Shown piece by piece: positions 49,750-59,839 of a stretch of DNA of 64,000 nt. The stretch is taken from NCBI GenBank assembly GCA_963813355.1, contig CAWEYS010000030.1, positions 9,701-73,700 of the forward strand, written 5' to 3'. The stretch is from DATAGF01 sp963813355. Lineage in GTDB: Bacteria > Actinomycetota > Thermoleophilia > Miltoncostaeales > Miltoncostaeaceae. The notes under the pieces are model-generated. The model was not told where the DNA came from and did not search any database. It saw nothing but the letters and a program-made list of their open reading frames with translations. Positions within the stretch are counted from its first letter, which is position 1; every line of letters starts with the position of its first letter. A program made the translations under genes and the position numbers.

Positions 49750-50745
49750 GTGCCGATGTACTACGACGCCGACGCCGACCTCGACCTGCTCAGCGGCAAG
49801 ACCGTGGCCGTGATCGGCTACGGCAGCCAGGGCCACGCCCACGCCCTCAACCTGCGCGACTCGGGGGTGGGCGTCGTCGTCGGCCTGCGCCCGGGCTCGT
49901 CCTCGACCGAGGCCGCCCGTGAGGAGGGCCTGGAGGTCCTGCCGCCGCGCGAGGCCGCCGAGCGCGGCGACATGGTCATGATCCTCGCGCCCGACGAGCA
50001 CCAGGGCAGGATCTTCGCCGAGGACATCGCCCCCGGCCTGGGCGAGGGCGACGCGCTGCTCTTCGCCCACGGCTTCTCCATCCACTTCGGCCAGGTCGTC
50101 CCGCCGCCGGGCGTTGACGTGATGATGGTGGCGCCCAAGGGGCCCGGCCACCTGGTCCGGCGCACCTACGCCGAGGGGGCCGGGACCCCGGGGCTCATGG
50201 CCGTGCAGCAGGACGCCTCCGGCGGCGCCAAGGGGCTCGCCCTGGCCTACGCGAAGGGCATCGGCTGCACCCGGGCCGGGGTGATCGAGACGACGTTCGC
50301 CGAGGAGACCGAGACCGACCTGTTCGGCGAGCAGGTCGTGCTCTGCGGCGGCCTCACCGAGCTGGTGCGGGCCGGCTTCGACACCCTCGTCGAGGCGGGC
50401 TACAACCCGGACCTCGCCTACTTCGAATGCCTCCACGAGCTCAAGCTCATCGTCGACCTGATGTACGAGAAGGGCATCAGCGGGATGCGGTACTCCATCT
50501 CCAACACGGCCGAGTACGGCGACCTCACGCGCGGCCGCCGCATCGTCACCGACGAGACCCGGGCGGAGATGAAGCGGATCCTGGAGGAGATCCAGACCGG
50601 GCGCTTCGCCAAGGAGTGGCTGGAGGAGAACCAGGTCGGCCGGCCGGTCTTCAACGCCATCGCCCGCCGGGACGCCGCCCATCAGGTCGAGGACGTCGGC
50701 AAGCGCCTGCGCGGCATGATGAGCTGGATCGACACGGAGTTCTGA
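49750..50745 (+). CDS. ilvC: Ketol-acid reductoisomerase (class I)
   Basis: 331 residues. NADPH motif [14 protein letters not shown] (about residues 21-34), metal and substrate residues in [20 protein letters not shown] and the class I C-terminal knot ([19 protein letters not shown]). It serves valine/leucine and isoleucine synthesis. An in-frame ATG at 49756 is an alternative to the GTG at 49750. Confidence 0.97.
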   Translation: MPMYYDADADLDLLSGKTVAVIGYGSQGHAHALNLRDSGVGVVVGLRPGSSSTEAAREEGLEVLPPREAAERGDMVMILAPDEHQGRIFAEDIAPGLGEGDALLFAHGFSIHFGQVVPPPGVDVMMVAPKGPGHLVRRTYAEGAGTPGLMAVQQDASGGAKGLALAYAKGIGCTRAGVIETTFAEETETDLFGEQVVLCGGLTELVRAGFDTLVEAGYNPDLAYFECLHELKLIVDLMYEKGISGMRYSISNTAEYGDLTRGRRIVTDETRAEMKRILEEIQTGRFAKEWLEENQVGRPVFNAIARRDAAHQVEDVGKRLRGMMSWIDTEF

Positions 50746-50815
50746 GCTGGCCACCTCGCCCACATCCGCGCGCGCCGCCGCCCCCGCCACCGTCGGGAAC
50801 CTCAAGGGCGCCCTG

Positions 50816-51934
50816 ATGGTCCCGGGGCCCACGACCCTCCCGCCGGAGGTCGTCGCCGCCGGCGCCCGCCCGATCCTCTACTCGCGCTCCGCGGAGTTCG
50901 TCGCGATATGGGAGGACGTCATCGAGCGCCTGCGCGGCGTCTTCCAGACCGAGGGCGAGGTGCTCGTGTTCGGCGCCTCCGGCTCCGGGGCCATGGACTC
51001 GGCGGTGGCGAACCTCGCCGCCCCCGGCGAGCGGGTGCTGGTCGCCTCCTGCGGGAACTTCGGGGTCCGCTGGGCGTCGATCTGCGCCGACCACGGCGTC
51101 GACGCCCTGCACCTGGAGGGCGAGTGGGGCCGCCCGATCGACCCGGCCGCGGTGGCCGAGGCCCTCTCGGGCGAGCGCGGCATCGACGTCGTCTTCGTGA
51201 CCCAGAGCGAGACCTCGACCGGGGTCGTCTCCGACCTCCCCGCCCTGCGCGAGGCGGCCGGGGACCGCATCCTCGTGGCCGACGCCGTCTCAGGCCTGGC
51301 CGTCGCCGACCTGCCGATGGACCGCTGGGGCGTCGACGTGGTCGTGTCCGGGTCGCAGAAGGGGCTGATGACGCCGCCGGGCCTCGCCTTCGTGGCGGCG
51401 AACGAGCGCGCGGTGGCGCGGTCGGCGGCGCGCGGGCCGGGCGGCTTCTACCTCGACTGGGAGCGCACCCGCAAGGGGGGCTCCCGCAGCCCCTTCACCC
51501 CGCCGGTGACGCTGGTCTGCCAGCTCCAGGAGGCCCTGCGGCTGATCGAGGCCGAGGGGCTCCAGAACGTGTTCGCCCGCCACCGCACCCTGGGGCGCAT
51601 GTGCCGCGCCGGCGTGGTGGCGTGCGGCCTCTCCCTGCTCGGCCCCGAGAATCCGGAGGCGAACATCGTCACGGCGTTCCTGGTCCCGGACGGCGTGGAC
51701 GGGAAGGCCATCCCGGCCGGGCTCAAGAGCCGCTTCGGCATCCAGATCGCCGGCGGCCAGGGCAAGCTCTCCGGGAAGATCTGCCGCATCGGGCACTGCG
51801 GCTACTACGACTACCGCGACATCCTCACGACACTCGGGGCGCTCGAGATCGTGCTGGCCGACCTCGGCCAGCCGGTCGAGCTCGGCGCCGGGGTGGCGGC
51901 CGCCCAGCGCGTGGCCGCCGACGCCCTGCTTTGA
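50816..51934 (+). CDS. Class V aminotransferase (serine-glyoxylate / phosphoserine type)
   Basis: 372 residues. The fold type I PLP enzyme shows MVPGPTTLPPEV at the N-terminus, VLVFGASGSGAMDSAVANL (cofactor phosphate), VADAVSGLAVADLPMDRW and the Schiff-base Lys in VVVSGSQKGLMTPPG. The family transaminates serine, alanine or phosphoserine with glyoxylate or 2-oxo acids. The direct overlap with serA suggests it supplies the phosphoserine aminotransferase step. The reading frame is open from 50747, but no earlier ATG/GTG exists. Confidence 0.88.
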   Translation: MVPGPTTLPPEVVAAGARPILYSRSAEFVAIWEDVIERLRGVFQTEGEVLVFGASGSGAMDSAVANLAAPGERVLVASCGNFGVRWASICADHGVDALHLEGEWGRPIDPAAVAEALSGERGIDVVFVTQSETSTGVVSDLPALREAAGDRILVADAVSGLAVADLPMDRWGVDVVVSGSQKGLMTPPGLAFVAANERAVARSAARGPGGFYLDWERTRKGGSRSPFTPPVTLVCQLQEALRLIEAEGLQNVFARHRTLGRMCRAGVVACGLSLLGPENPEANIVTAFLVPDGVDGKAIPAGLKSRFGIQIAGGQGKLSGKICRIGHCGYYDYRDILTTLGALEIVLADLGQPVELGAGVAAAQRVAADALL

Positions 51935-53530
51935 CCACCCTCAGCGCGGATCTGCGCGTGCTCGTCTGCGAGAGGATCGCCGAGGCCGGCGTCGCCTATC
52001 TCTCCGAGCGCTTCTCGGTCGATGACGGCGTGGGCCTGTCGCGCGACGAGCTGATGGAGCGGGTCGCCGACTACGACGCCCTCGTGGTGCGCAGCGCCAC
52101 CAAGGTGACGGCCGACATGATCGAGCGGGCGGCCCGCCTGAAGGTGATCGGCCGGGCCGGCACGGGCGTCAACAACGTCGACGTCGAGGCCGCGACCCGG
52201 CGGGGGATCGTGGTCGTGAACGCGGCCGGCTCGAACGCCCTCTCTGCGGCCGAGCACGCCATCGCCCTGTTGCTTGCTCAAGCACGCAACATCCCGCAGG
52301 CCCACTCGAGCCTGGTGCAGGGGCGCTGGGAGCGCTCACGGTTCGGCGGGGTCGAGGTCACCGGCAAGACGCTCGGCGTCCTGGGGTTCGGGCGCATCGG
52401 GCAGATGGTGGCCGAGCGGGCCAAGGGCCTCGGCATGCTGGTGGTGGCCTACGACCCGTTCGTGGCGGAGGCCCGCTACCGCGAGCTCGGCGTGGAGAAG
52501 GCGCCGGAGCCCGAGGACCTCTACCGGGTCAGCGACTTCATCAGCCTGCACCTGGCCGCGACCGCCGAGACGCGCGGGTTCGTGGGGCGCGAGGCCTTCG
52601 CGGCCATGAAGCCCGGCGCGCGCGTGATCAACGCGGCCCGCGGGGACGTGGTCGACCAGGAGGCGCTGGTCGAGGCGCTCGAGAGCGGCCACCTCGGCGG
52701 CGCCGGCATCGACGTCTTCCCGCAGGAGCCCGTGACCGAGAGCCCGCTCTTCGGCATGCCGGGCGTGGTCGTGACGCCCCACCTCGGGGCCTCCACGGAG
52801 GAGGCCCAGGACCGCGCGGGCGTCGTCGTCGCCGAGCAGGTGGCGGCGGCCCTCACCGGCGGCGTGGTCTCCTCGGCGGTCAACATCCCCGCCCTGGGGC
52901 CCGAGGCGCTCGCGGTGCTCGGGCCCTTCCTGCCGCTGGCGCGCCAGCTCGGCCAGCTCGTGGGGGCGCTCGCCGGCGGCGCGGTGTCGCCGCTGGAGCT
53001 CTCCTACGAGGGCCAGCTCGGCACCCTCGACACGCGCCTGCTCACCTCGGCCGTGCTCGCCGGCGTGCTCCAGGGTCACGTGGAGGAGTACGTCAACGTG
53101 GTCAACGCCGGGTCGCTCGCCGCCGAGCGGGGGATCGAGTGGACCGAGACGACCACGCCGCGGGCCCGCGACTACACCAACCGCCTGTCGCTGCGCGTGC
53201 GCGACGTCGGCCTGAGCGGCACGACCGTCGGCACGACCTCGCGGCCGCGGCTGGTCGAGGCCTTCGGCCAGGCCATCGAGATCGAGCTCGCCCCGCACAT
53301 CGGGCTCTTCCGCTACCTCGACATCCCCGGCCAGATCGGCCGCGTCGGCACGATCCTCGGGCTGGCGCACGTGAACATCGCCTCGATGGCGGTGTCGCGC
53401 TCGCGCGCCGAGGGGGGCGCCGTGATGGCGGTGACGGTCAACTCGCCGGTGGCGCCGGAGGTCGTGAACGAGATCCGGGCCATCGAGGGCTTCGACGCGG
53501 TCTGGTTCGTCAACCTCGACGTCGGCCTAG
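51931..53530 (+). CDS. serA: D-3-phosphoglycerate dehydrogenase
   Basis: About 530 residues. TTG start overlapping the aminotransferase stop. Substrate and NAD domains: VIGRAGTGVNNVDVEAATRR, LGVLGFGRIGQMVAERAK, the catalytic Arg in INAARGDVVDQEAL, the Glu in GAGIDVFPQEPVTESPLF and the His in VTPHLGASTEEAQDR. An ASB domain and a C-terminal ACT domain (DIPGQIGRVGTILGLAHVNI) follow, as in type I SerA that responds to serine. In frame it overruns; a one-base indel near 53527 would give a TAG at the expected end of the ACT domain. Confidence 0.93.
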
Positions 53531-55130
53531 CGGGAGAGCACCACCAGGGTCTTGCGGATGCGCCGGTTGCCGCTGGTGTCGGTGGCGACCACCGTCAGGC
53601 GCGCGAGGGCGATGGGCTGGGAGGAGAACCGGGCCCGCAGCAGGCGCCGCGCCGGCAGCGAGACCGGCAGCTTCAGCGTCACGCGCGCGTTGGCGGCCAG
53701 GGTGCGCCGCGCGCGCATGCAGGGTCGCGCGCTTGCCGGCGTTCGGCAGCAGCAGCTTGCCCGAGGCCCGCACCCGGCAGAGCTCGTTGCAGCCCACGCG
53801 CACGGCGAGGAAGCCCTTCTCCAGGACGCGCTGGCGCTTGAGCACCCGCAGGCGGATCCGGGGCTTGGTCTTGTCCACGCCGCCGGGGGGCGGGGCGCCG
53901 GCGCCGGTCGTGTCGTAGGGGAGCGGCGCCGGCCCCGCGCATGCGCCCGTGGTCGCGAGGCGGTAGACGGGGCCGTCGATCGACGTGGCGTAGAGGCGCC
54001 CGCAGCCGTCCTCGCCCAATGAGCTGAGCCCGCTGACGTGCAGACCCGTCGCCGCGTCGCCCGTCGCGCCCGGCGGGCTCAGCGCGGCGGACCAGAGCTC
54101 GCCCTTGCAGTAGTCGCCGTAGACGTAGCGGCCGTAGAGCTCGGGCAGGGCGGGGTCGCGGACCACGTAGCCGCCGGTGATCGAGCACCAGCCGGCCGAG
54201 TGGGGCTTCTGGATGACGGGCCCGACGTAGCCGGCGGGCAGCTCGTCGGGGCGGATGGGCCGGTCGGCGCCGTAGCGCGTGCTGCCCTCGGCGATGTTCC
54301 AGCCGAAGTTGGCGCCCTTGCCCCAGCCCGGCCGCCCGCGGCACGTAGTCGATCTCCTCGACGTCGTTCTGGCCGACGTCGCCGATCGTCAGGTCGCCGG
54401 TGAGGCGGTCGAACGAGAAGCGGAACGGGTTGCGCAGCCCCAGGGACCAGACCTCCGGGGCGGCCGCGCCGAACGGGTTGTCGGCCGGGGCGAGGGGCGC
54501 GCCGGGGCGGATGTCCAGGCGCAGGAGCTTGCCGAGCCGGGTCCCCAGGCTCTGGCCGCTCCCCAGCGGGTCGCCGCCGCCGCCCCCGTCGCCGGTGCCG
54601 GCGTAGAGCATCGCGTCGGGGCCGAAGGCGAGCTGGCCGCCGTTGTGGTTCGCGTAGTCGTCGTGCTCGACGGCGATGAGGGTGCGGCGCGTGGCGGGGT
54701 CGGCGATCTCGGGGTCGGTCGCGCTGCGCCGGAACTCGTCCACCACCAGGTCGCCGGCTCGGGCGGCCGGCGGCTGGCGCGAGACGTAGTAGGCGTAGAA
54801 GCGGCCGCTGGTGGCGTAGTCGGGCGCGAAGGCGATCGACAGGAGGCCGCGCTCGTCCTCGCGCCCGTCGCCCGTCGAGACGAGGCTGCGGATGTCGAGG
54901 AAGGGCCGCGAGCGCAGCGTCCCGTCGACCAGCAGGCGGACCGTCCCGCCGCGCTCGACCACGAACACGCTGCGGATGTCCCGCGGCGGCGACACCACGT
55001 AGACCGGGCGCGAGAACTCGCCGATCTGGGCGAGCGTGGGGGCGGCCTGCGCGGCCTGCGGCGCGAGCCCGGGCAGCATGGCAACCACCGCGCCGGCGAG
55101 CAGCGCGAGGATCAGGGGGGCCCGGCGCAC
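53527..55130 (-). CDS. Secreted glucose/sorbosone dehydrogenase-like propeller protein (two frameshifts)
   Basis: About 535 residues. Signal peptide (LILALLAGAVVAMLPGLAPQ to AQA), then a GSDH/HHIP-type beta propeller: GEFSRPVYVVSPPRD, DERGLLSIAFAPDY, EHDDYANHNGGQLAFGPDAM, GTGDGGGGGDPLGSGQ, WSLGLRNPFRFSFD. A C-terminal Ig-like segment follows (KPRIRLRVLKRQRVLEKGFL). Shifts lie near 54330 and 53715. It probably oxidises sugars outside the cell using PQQ, but the ligand is inferred. The GTG lies seven bases after TACCGT. Confidence 0.85.
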
Positions 55131-55197
55131 CGGCGGGACGGTAGCGAAAACGCGCCGGGGAGGAGCGGGCCCGGGTCGCGGGCCGGAGTGGGCGGCG

Positions 55198-55992
55198 CTA
55201 GGGAACCACGCGGATCGGCACCTGGACGAGGCACTCCAGCGACCCGTCCTTGGCCGATGCGGCCCACGCCTCGAGCATCCCGCGGCGCGGGATCCCCGGG
55301 ATGGGGGGCGTCCCGCCGATCCAGCGTCCGGCGATGGCGTAGCCGGAGAAGTCGGGCAGGAAGGTGCCCTCGGTCGCGGTGATCGCCTTCTCCCCGAGGG
55401 TCGAGCCGCCCGCCCCGGGGGCGCGGAGCGACAGCACGAGCCCGTGCTCGAAGAGCGGCTGCAGCTCGAGCCCGCGGGCACGGGCGCGGCCGTTGGTCCC
55501 GGTCCAGTTGGTGATCTGCAGGCAGCCGTCGCTCAGGACCGTGGCGGCCCGGTCGGCCGTCGCCTTCCAGAGGTCGATGATCAGCACGTTGCGCGGCACC
55601 GAGACCTTGTACTGCAGGAACTTGAAGCGGTTCCGGCGCGGCGTCCATGCGGACGAGGATGCTGCCGGTGCGCGCGGATCACCCGCGCCGTGACCCCGGC
55701 GGCGGTCACGGGGGTCGCGGCCGAGGCGATGCCGGTCGCGTTGACCCTCACGACGCCGCGCCCGTCGGCGATCTCCGGGTCGATGGCGTCGACCTGCCGC
55801 TCCAGGCCCGGTGAGGCGGGCGCCGGCGAAGTCGACGATCACGCGCACGACCTTCGGCGTTGCTCGCGACGCGCAGGTCGGTGGCCGTGAGCTGGGCCGA
55901 GGCGCGCGGCGCGAGCGCCAGCGCGAGGAGGCCCGCGGCCAGCAGGGCGCCGGCCAGCGCGAGGGGCGCGCGTGGTCCGGGAGCGCCGTCAC
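55198..55992 (-). CDS. Secreted protein with AMIN-like and Gmad2-like domains (multiple frameshifts)
   Basis: About 265 residues after at least three frame repairs (near 55860, 55815 and 55655). A signal peptide ([20 protein letters not shown]) is followed by an AMIN-like segment ([36 protein letters not shown]). The C-terminal half from 55480 to 55198 resembles the Gmad2 immunoglobulin-like domain ([36 protein letters not shown]). Such domains sit on cell-surface or spore-envelope proteins. It lies upstream of the divergent leuA leader. Confidence 0.6.
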   Translation of the reverse strand: MTALPDHARPSRWPAPCWPRASSRWRSRRAPRPSSRPPTCASRATPKVVRVIVDFAGARLTGPGAAGRRHRPGDRRRARRREGQRDRHRLGRDPRDRRRGHGAGDPRAPAASSSAWTPRRNRFKFLQYKVSVPRNVLIIDLWKATADRAATVLSDGCLQITNWTGTNGRARARGLELQPLFEHGLVLSLRAPGAGGSTLGEKAITATEGTFLPDFSGYAIAGRWIGGTPPIPGIPRRGMLEAWAASAKDGSLECLVQVPIRVVP

Positions 55993-56043
55993 GGGGCGAG
56001 GCTCCCCCAGCCGGCGTTGCACGTCAAGCGCCCCCGGCCGGGG

Positions 56044-56073
56044 TTTGCCCGGCCCCGGCCGCGCCGGTATCCT
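56044..56073 (+). promoter_or_regulatory. Promoter of the leuA leader
   Basis: TTTGCC (56044-56049) and TATCCT (56068-56073) are separated by 18 bases and end eight bases before the ATG of the leader peptide. A transcript starting there would begin at or near that ATG, so the leader is likely leaderless. Confidence 0.5.
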
Positions 56074-56081
56074 GCCGCGCC

Positions 56082-56156
56082 ATGCTCGTGGACGCCGCGC
56101 ACCCCGCCATCGCCGCGCGCGGCCTCCTGGGCCTTCGTGGGCTCCTCCCCCGCTAG
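56082..56156 (+). CDS. Leucine-rich leader peptide (leuA attenuator)
   Basis: A 24-residue [23 protein letters not shown] followed by LLPR, with six Leu codons concentrated as GLLGLRGLL just before the stop. It lies 78 bases upstream of leuA. Leader peptides loaded with the regulated amino acid are the known hallmark of ribosome-mediated attenuation, and leu leaders are described in actinobacteria. Ribosome stalling at scarce Leu-tRNA would leave the downstream hairpin region unoccupied. Confidence 0.7.
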   Translation: MLVDAAHPAIAARGLLGLRGLLPR

Positions 56157-56217
56157 GGGGAGCTTGCCGACACCCACGTCCGGATGCGCCGGACATCGAG
56201 TCCTCGAAGCCCCTTCG
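56136..56217 (+). promoter_or_regulatory. Candidate attenuator hairpins before leuA
   Basis: Three stems follow the leucine codons: CTCCCCC/GGGGGAG (56145-56151 with 56156-56162), whose arm includes the last base of the leader stop codon; GTCCGG/CCGGAC (56178-56183 with 56189-56194); and CGAAG/CTTCG (56205-56209 with 56213-56217). CGTGGG within the leader (56136-56141) can instead pair with CCCACG (56173-56178), giving a mutually exclusive fold. No U run is present, so control could be at translation or by Rho. Confidence 0.45.
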
Positions 56218-56234
56218 TGAGGAAGGATCCCACC

Positions 56235-57815
56235 GTGAGCGCCGACGAGCAGGTACACCACCAGGACCCCGCCCAGCGGGTGACGATCTTCGACACCACG
56301 CTGCGCGACGGCGAGCAGTCGCCGGGCATCCACCTGAACACGCGCGAGAAGGTCGAGATCGCGCAGCAGCTCGCGCGGCTCAGGGTCGACGTGCTCGAGG
56401 CGGGCTTCCCGATCTCCTCGCCCGGCGACTTCGAGGCGGTCCGCGCGGTGGCGCGGGAGGTGCCGGGCGTGATCGTGGCCGGGCTCGCGCGCGCCAACGA
56501 GCGCGACGTGGCGGCGGCCGGCGAGGCCGTGCGCGACGCCGAGCGACCCCGGATCCACACCTTCATCGCGACGAGCGACATCCACCTCCAGTACAAGCTG
56601 AAGATGGACCGGGCGCAGGTGCTCGCGGCGGCGGTGGACGCCGTGCGGCTCGCGCGCTCGATGGTCGAGGACGTCGAGTTCTCGTGCGAGGACGCGACCC
56701 GCTCGGACGTGGCCTTCGTGGCCGAGGTCGTGGGGGCCGCCATCGCCGAGGGGGCGACGACGATCAACATCCCCGACACGGTCGGCTACACGATGCCGAC
56801 CGAGTTCCAGCGCTACCTGGTCGACCTCTACGAGCGCTGCCCCACCCTGCGCGACGTGACGCTGTCGGTCCACTGCCACAACGACCTGGGGCTGGCGGTG
56901 GCCAACTCGCTGGCCGGCGTGCAGGTCGGCGCCCGCCAGGTCGAGGGCTGCATCAACGGCATCGGGGAGCGGGCGGGGAACATGAGCATCGAGGAGCTCG
57001 CGATGATCCTCCGCACCCGGGCCGACGCGCTCGGCGGCCTCTGGTGCGGCATCGTCACCCCCGAGATCACCCGGACCAGCCGGCTGGTCAGCCGGATGGT
57101 CGGCTACCCGGTGCAGCCCAACAAGGCGATCGTGGGCCGCAACGCGTTCGCCCACGAGGCCGGCATCCACCAGCACGGGGTCCTCAGCAACCCGCTGACC
57201 TACGAGATCATGGACGTGGCCTCGGTGGGCCTGGCCGAGAGCGAGATCGTGCTCGGCAAGCACTCGGGGCGCCACGCGCTGCGCAACGCCCTGGAGCAGC
57301 TCGGCTACGAGCTCGACCGCGACCAGCTCGACCAGGCCTTCGCGCGCTTCAAGGAGGTCGCCGACCGCAAGGGGCGCATCTCGGCGATGGACCTCGAGGC
57401 GATCGTGGGCGACGAGATGCGCGTCGAGGCCGAGGGCACCGGCTACCGCCTCGAGGAGCTCCACTTCTCCGGCGGCACCGGCGGGGAGCCGCGGGCGCGC
57501 GTCGTGGTGCGCGATCCCGAGGGCGAGCTGCGGGAGGCCGAGGGGGTGGGGGACGGCCCGGTCAACGCGCTCATGAAGGCCATCGACGCGGCCGCAGGCA
57601 CCGCCGGGACGCTGCTCGAGTACCACGTCTCGGCCGTGACCAGCGGCAAGGACGCCCTGGGCGAGGCCCGCGTGGTCTGCGACATCGGCGGGCGCCGCTT
57701 CGCGGGCCAGTCCGTCTCGACGGACGTGCTCGAGGCGAGCGCGATCGCCTACCTGCGCGCGGTCAACGCGAGCCGGCACGCCGAGCAGGGCGAGCGCGTG
57801 GCGGAGGGGGTGTGA
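56235..57815 (+). CDS. leuA: 2-Isopropylmalate synthase
   Basis: 526 residues. Catalytic barrel with [58 protein letters not shown] and the metal HxH in [19 protein letters not shown]-terminal regulatory LeuA dimer domain gives leucine inhibition ([20 protein letters not shown]). The GTG at 56235 has AGGAAGG upstream. It is the first committed enzyme of leucine synthesis and sits behind a leader peptide. Confidence 0.96.
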   Translation: MSADEQVHHQDPAQRVTIFDTTLRDGEQSPGIHLNTREKVEIAQQLARLRVDVLEAGFPISSPGDFEAVRAVAREVPGVIVAGLARANERDVAAAGEAVRDAERPRIHTFIATSDIHLQYKLKMDRAQVLAAAVDAVRLARSMVEDVEFSCEDATRSDVAFVAEVVGAAIAEGATTINIPDTVGYTMPTEFQRYLVDLYERCPTLRDVTLSVHCHNDLGLAVANSLAGVQVGARQVEGCINGIGERAGNMSIEELAMILRTRADALGGLWCGIVTPEITRTSRLVSRMVGYPVQPNKAIVGRNAFAHEAGIHQHGVLSNPLTYEIMDVASVGLAESEIVLGKHSGRHALRNALEQLGYELDRDQLDQAFARFKEVADRKGRISAMDLEAIVGDEMRVEAEGTGYRLEELHFSGGTGGEPRARVVVRDPEGELREAEGVGDGPVNALMKAIDAAAGTAGTLLEYHVSAVTSGKDALGEARVVCDIGGRRFAGQSVSTDVLEASAIAYLRAVNASRHAEQGERVAEGV

Positions 57816-59239
57816 TGGCGGGCCGCACGCTCTTCCGCAAGGTCTGGGACGCCCACGAGGTGCGCCCGGCCGACTCCTCGGGGCCGGCGATCCTGTTCGT
57901 CGACCTCCACCTGGTGCACGAGGTCACGTCGCCGCAGGCCTTCGACGGCCTGCGGCTGGCCGGCCGCCCGGTGCGCCGCCCCGACCGCACCCTCGCCACG
58001 GTCGACCACAACGTGCCGACGATCGGCCGCGAGGCCGGGGTCGCCGACCCCCTGTCGGCGGCGCAGATCGAGGCGCTCGAGCGCAACTGCGCCGAGTTCG
58101 GCATCCCGCTGTTCTCGCTGCGCAGCAACCGCCAGGGCATCGTCCACGTGATCGGCCCCGAGCTGGGCGTCACCCAGCCCGGCATGACCATCGTCTGCGG
58201 CGACAGCCACACCTCCACGCACGGGGCCTTCGGGGCGCTCGCCGTCGGCATCGGCACCAGCGAGGTCGAGCACGTCCTCGCCACCCAGACCCTCACCCAG
58301 GCGATGCCGCGCACCATGCGCATCAACATCGAGGGCGAGGCCGGGCTGGGCGTCGGCGCGAAGGACCTCATCCTCGGCACGATCGGCCAGATCGGCGTGG
58401 CCGGCGCCCAGGGCCACGTCATCGAGTACGCCGGCTCGGCCATCCGGGCGCTCTCGATGGAGGGCCGCATGACGGTGTGCAACATGTCCATCGAGGGCGG
58501 CGGGCGCGCGGGCATGATCGCCCCCGATGACACCACCTTCGGCTGGCTCGAGGGGCGCCCGGGCGCACCGGCCGACTTCTCCGCGGCCGTCGAGGGCTGG
58601 CGCGACCTGCCCAGCGACTGGGACGCCGCCTTCGACGCCGAGGTCCACGTGGATGCCGCGTCGCTCGCGCCTCAGGTCACCTGGGGGACCAACCCGGGCA
58701 TGGTCGCCCCGGTCACCGGACGGGTGCCGACGCCCGACCAGTACGACGACCCGGCCGACCGCGACGGCGTCCGCCGCGCCCTGGAGTACATGGGGCTGGC
58801 CGGCGGGGAGGCGATCGAGGACATCGCGGTCGATGCGGTCTTCATCGGATCGTGCACGAACGCCCGCCTGCCCGACCTGCGGGCCGCGGCCGAGGTGGTG
58901 CGCGGGCGGCGGGTGGCCGGGACCGTGCGCGCCATGGTCGTGCCGGGGTCGATGCAGGTGAAGGCCCAGGCCGAGGCCGAGGGCCTGGACGAGGTCTTCC
59001 GGGCGGCCGGCTTCGAGTGGCGGGACGCGGGCTGCTCGATGTGCCTGGCCATGAACGACGACGTCCTCGCCGAGGGCGAGCGCTGCGCCTCGACCAGCAA
59101 CCGCAACTTCGAGGGCCGCCAGGGCAAGGGCGGGCGCACCCACCTGGTGAGCCCGCCGATGGCCGCCGCGGCGGCGATCGCCGGGCACCTGGTCAACGTG
59201 CGCTCGTTCGACCCCGAGCCGATCGAGGCGGTGGCCTGA
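57815..59239 (+). CDS. leuC: 3-Isopropylmalate dehydratase large subunit
   Basis: 474 residues. The aconitase-type [4Fe-4S] ligands lie in [15 protein letters not shown] and [11 protein letters not shown]; the DHNVPT and [19 protein letters not shown] blocks are conserved. It isomerises 2- to 3-isopropylmalate with LeuD and also handles citramalate. The ATG overlaps the leuA stop by one base. Intact. Confidence 0.97.
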   Translation: MAGRTLFRKVWDAHEVRPADSSGPAILFVDLHLVHEVTSPQAFDGLRLAGRPVRRPDRTLATVDHNVPTIGREAGVADPLSAAQIEALERNCAEFGIPLFSLRSNRQGIVHVIGPELGVTQPGMTIVCGDSHTSTHGAFGALAVGIGTSEVEHVLATQTLTQAMPRTMRINIEGEAGLGVGAKDLILGTIGQIGVAGAQGHVIEYAGSAIRALSMEGRMTVCNMSIEGGGRAGMIAPDDTTFGWLEGRPGAPADFSAAVEGWRDLPSDWDAAFDAEVHVDAASLAPQVTWGTNPGMVAPVTGRVPTPDQYDDPADRDGVRRALEYMGLAGGEAIEDIAVDAVFIGSCTNARLPDLRAAAEVVRGRRVAGTVRAMVVPGSMQVKAQAEAEGLDEVFRAAGFEWRDAGCSMCLAMNDDVLAEGERCASTSNRNFEGRQGKGGRTHLVSPPMAAAAAIAGHLVNVRSFDPEPIEAVA

Positions 59240-59838
59240 TGGAGGCGGTGCGGCGCGTCCACGGCGTCGTCTGCCCGCTCGACCGGGCCGACGTCGACAC
59301 CGACCAGATCATCCCCAAGCAGTTCCTCAAGCGCATCGAGCGCACCGGGTTCGGCGAGTTCCTGTTCTGGGACTGGCGCGGCGAGGAGGGCTTCCCGCTC
59401 GACCGCCCCGAGTACGGGGACGCGCCGATCCTCGTGACCGGCCGCAACTTCGGCTGCGGCTCATCGCGCGAGCACGCCCCGTGGGCGCTCCAGGACGCCG
59501 GCTTCCGGGCGATCATCGCGCCCAGCTTCGCCGACATCTTCCGCACCAACTGCACCAAGATCGGCCTGCTCCCGGTCGAGCTCGACGAGGAGGCCGTGCG
59601 CGCCCTCATCGACGAGGCCGAGGGCGAGCCGGGATCGACGGCCGCGGTCGACCTCGAGCGCGAGGTGGTCGTCGCCGCCGACGGGCGCGAGTTCGCCTTC
59701 GCCATCGACCCGGTCGTGCGCGAGCGCCTGCTCAACGGCTGGGACGACATCGCCCTGACGCTCGCCCACGAGGACGAGATCGCCGCCTTCGAGCGCCATC
59801 GCGAGCGGGAGGGCCCCGTGACGACCCCGTTCGCGTGA
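59239..59838 (+). CDS. leuD: 3-Isopropylmalate dehydratase small subunit
   Basis: 199 residues. Swivelling domain with [40 protein letters not shown] and [21 protein letters not shown]. Overlaps the leuC stop by one base. The end nearly touches the stop of the convergent delta-60 repeat gene. Confidence 0.97.
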   Translation: MEAVRRVHGVVCPLDRADVDTDQIIPKQFLKRIERTGFGEFLFWDWRGEEGFPLDRPEYGDAPILVTGRNFGCGSSREHAPWALQDAGFRAIIAPSFADIFRTNCTKIGLLPVELDEEAVRALIDEAEGEPGSTAAVDLEREVVVAADGREFAFAIDPVVRERLLNGWDDIALTLAHEDEIAAFERHREREGPVTTPFA

Positions 59839-59839
59839 G

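Noticed and set aside
53527..53841. A C-terminal extension of SerA of about 100 residues
   Set aside because: It is antisense to the end of the sorbosone dehydrogenase gene and begins exactly where the ACT domain should end, so a single indel explains it better.
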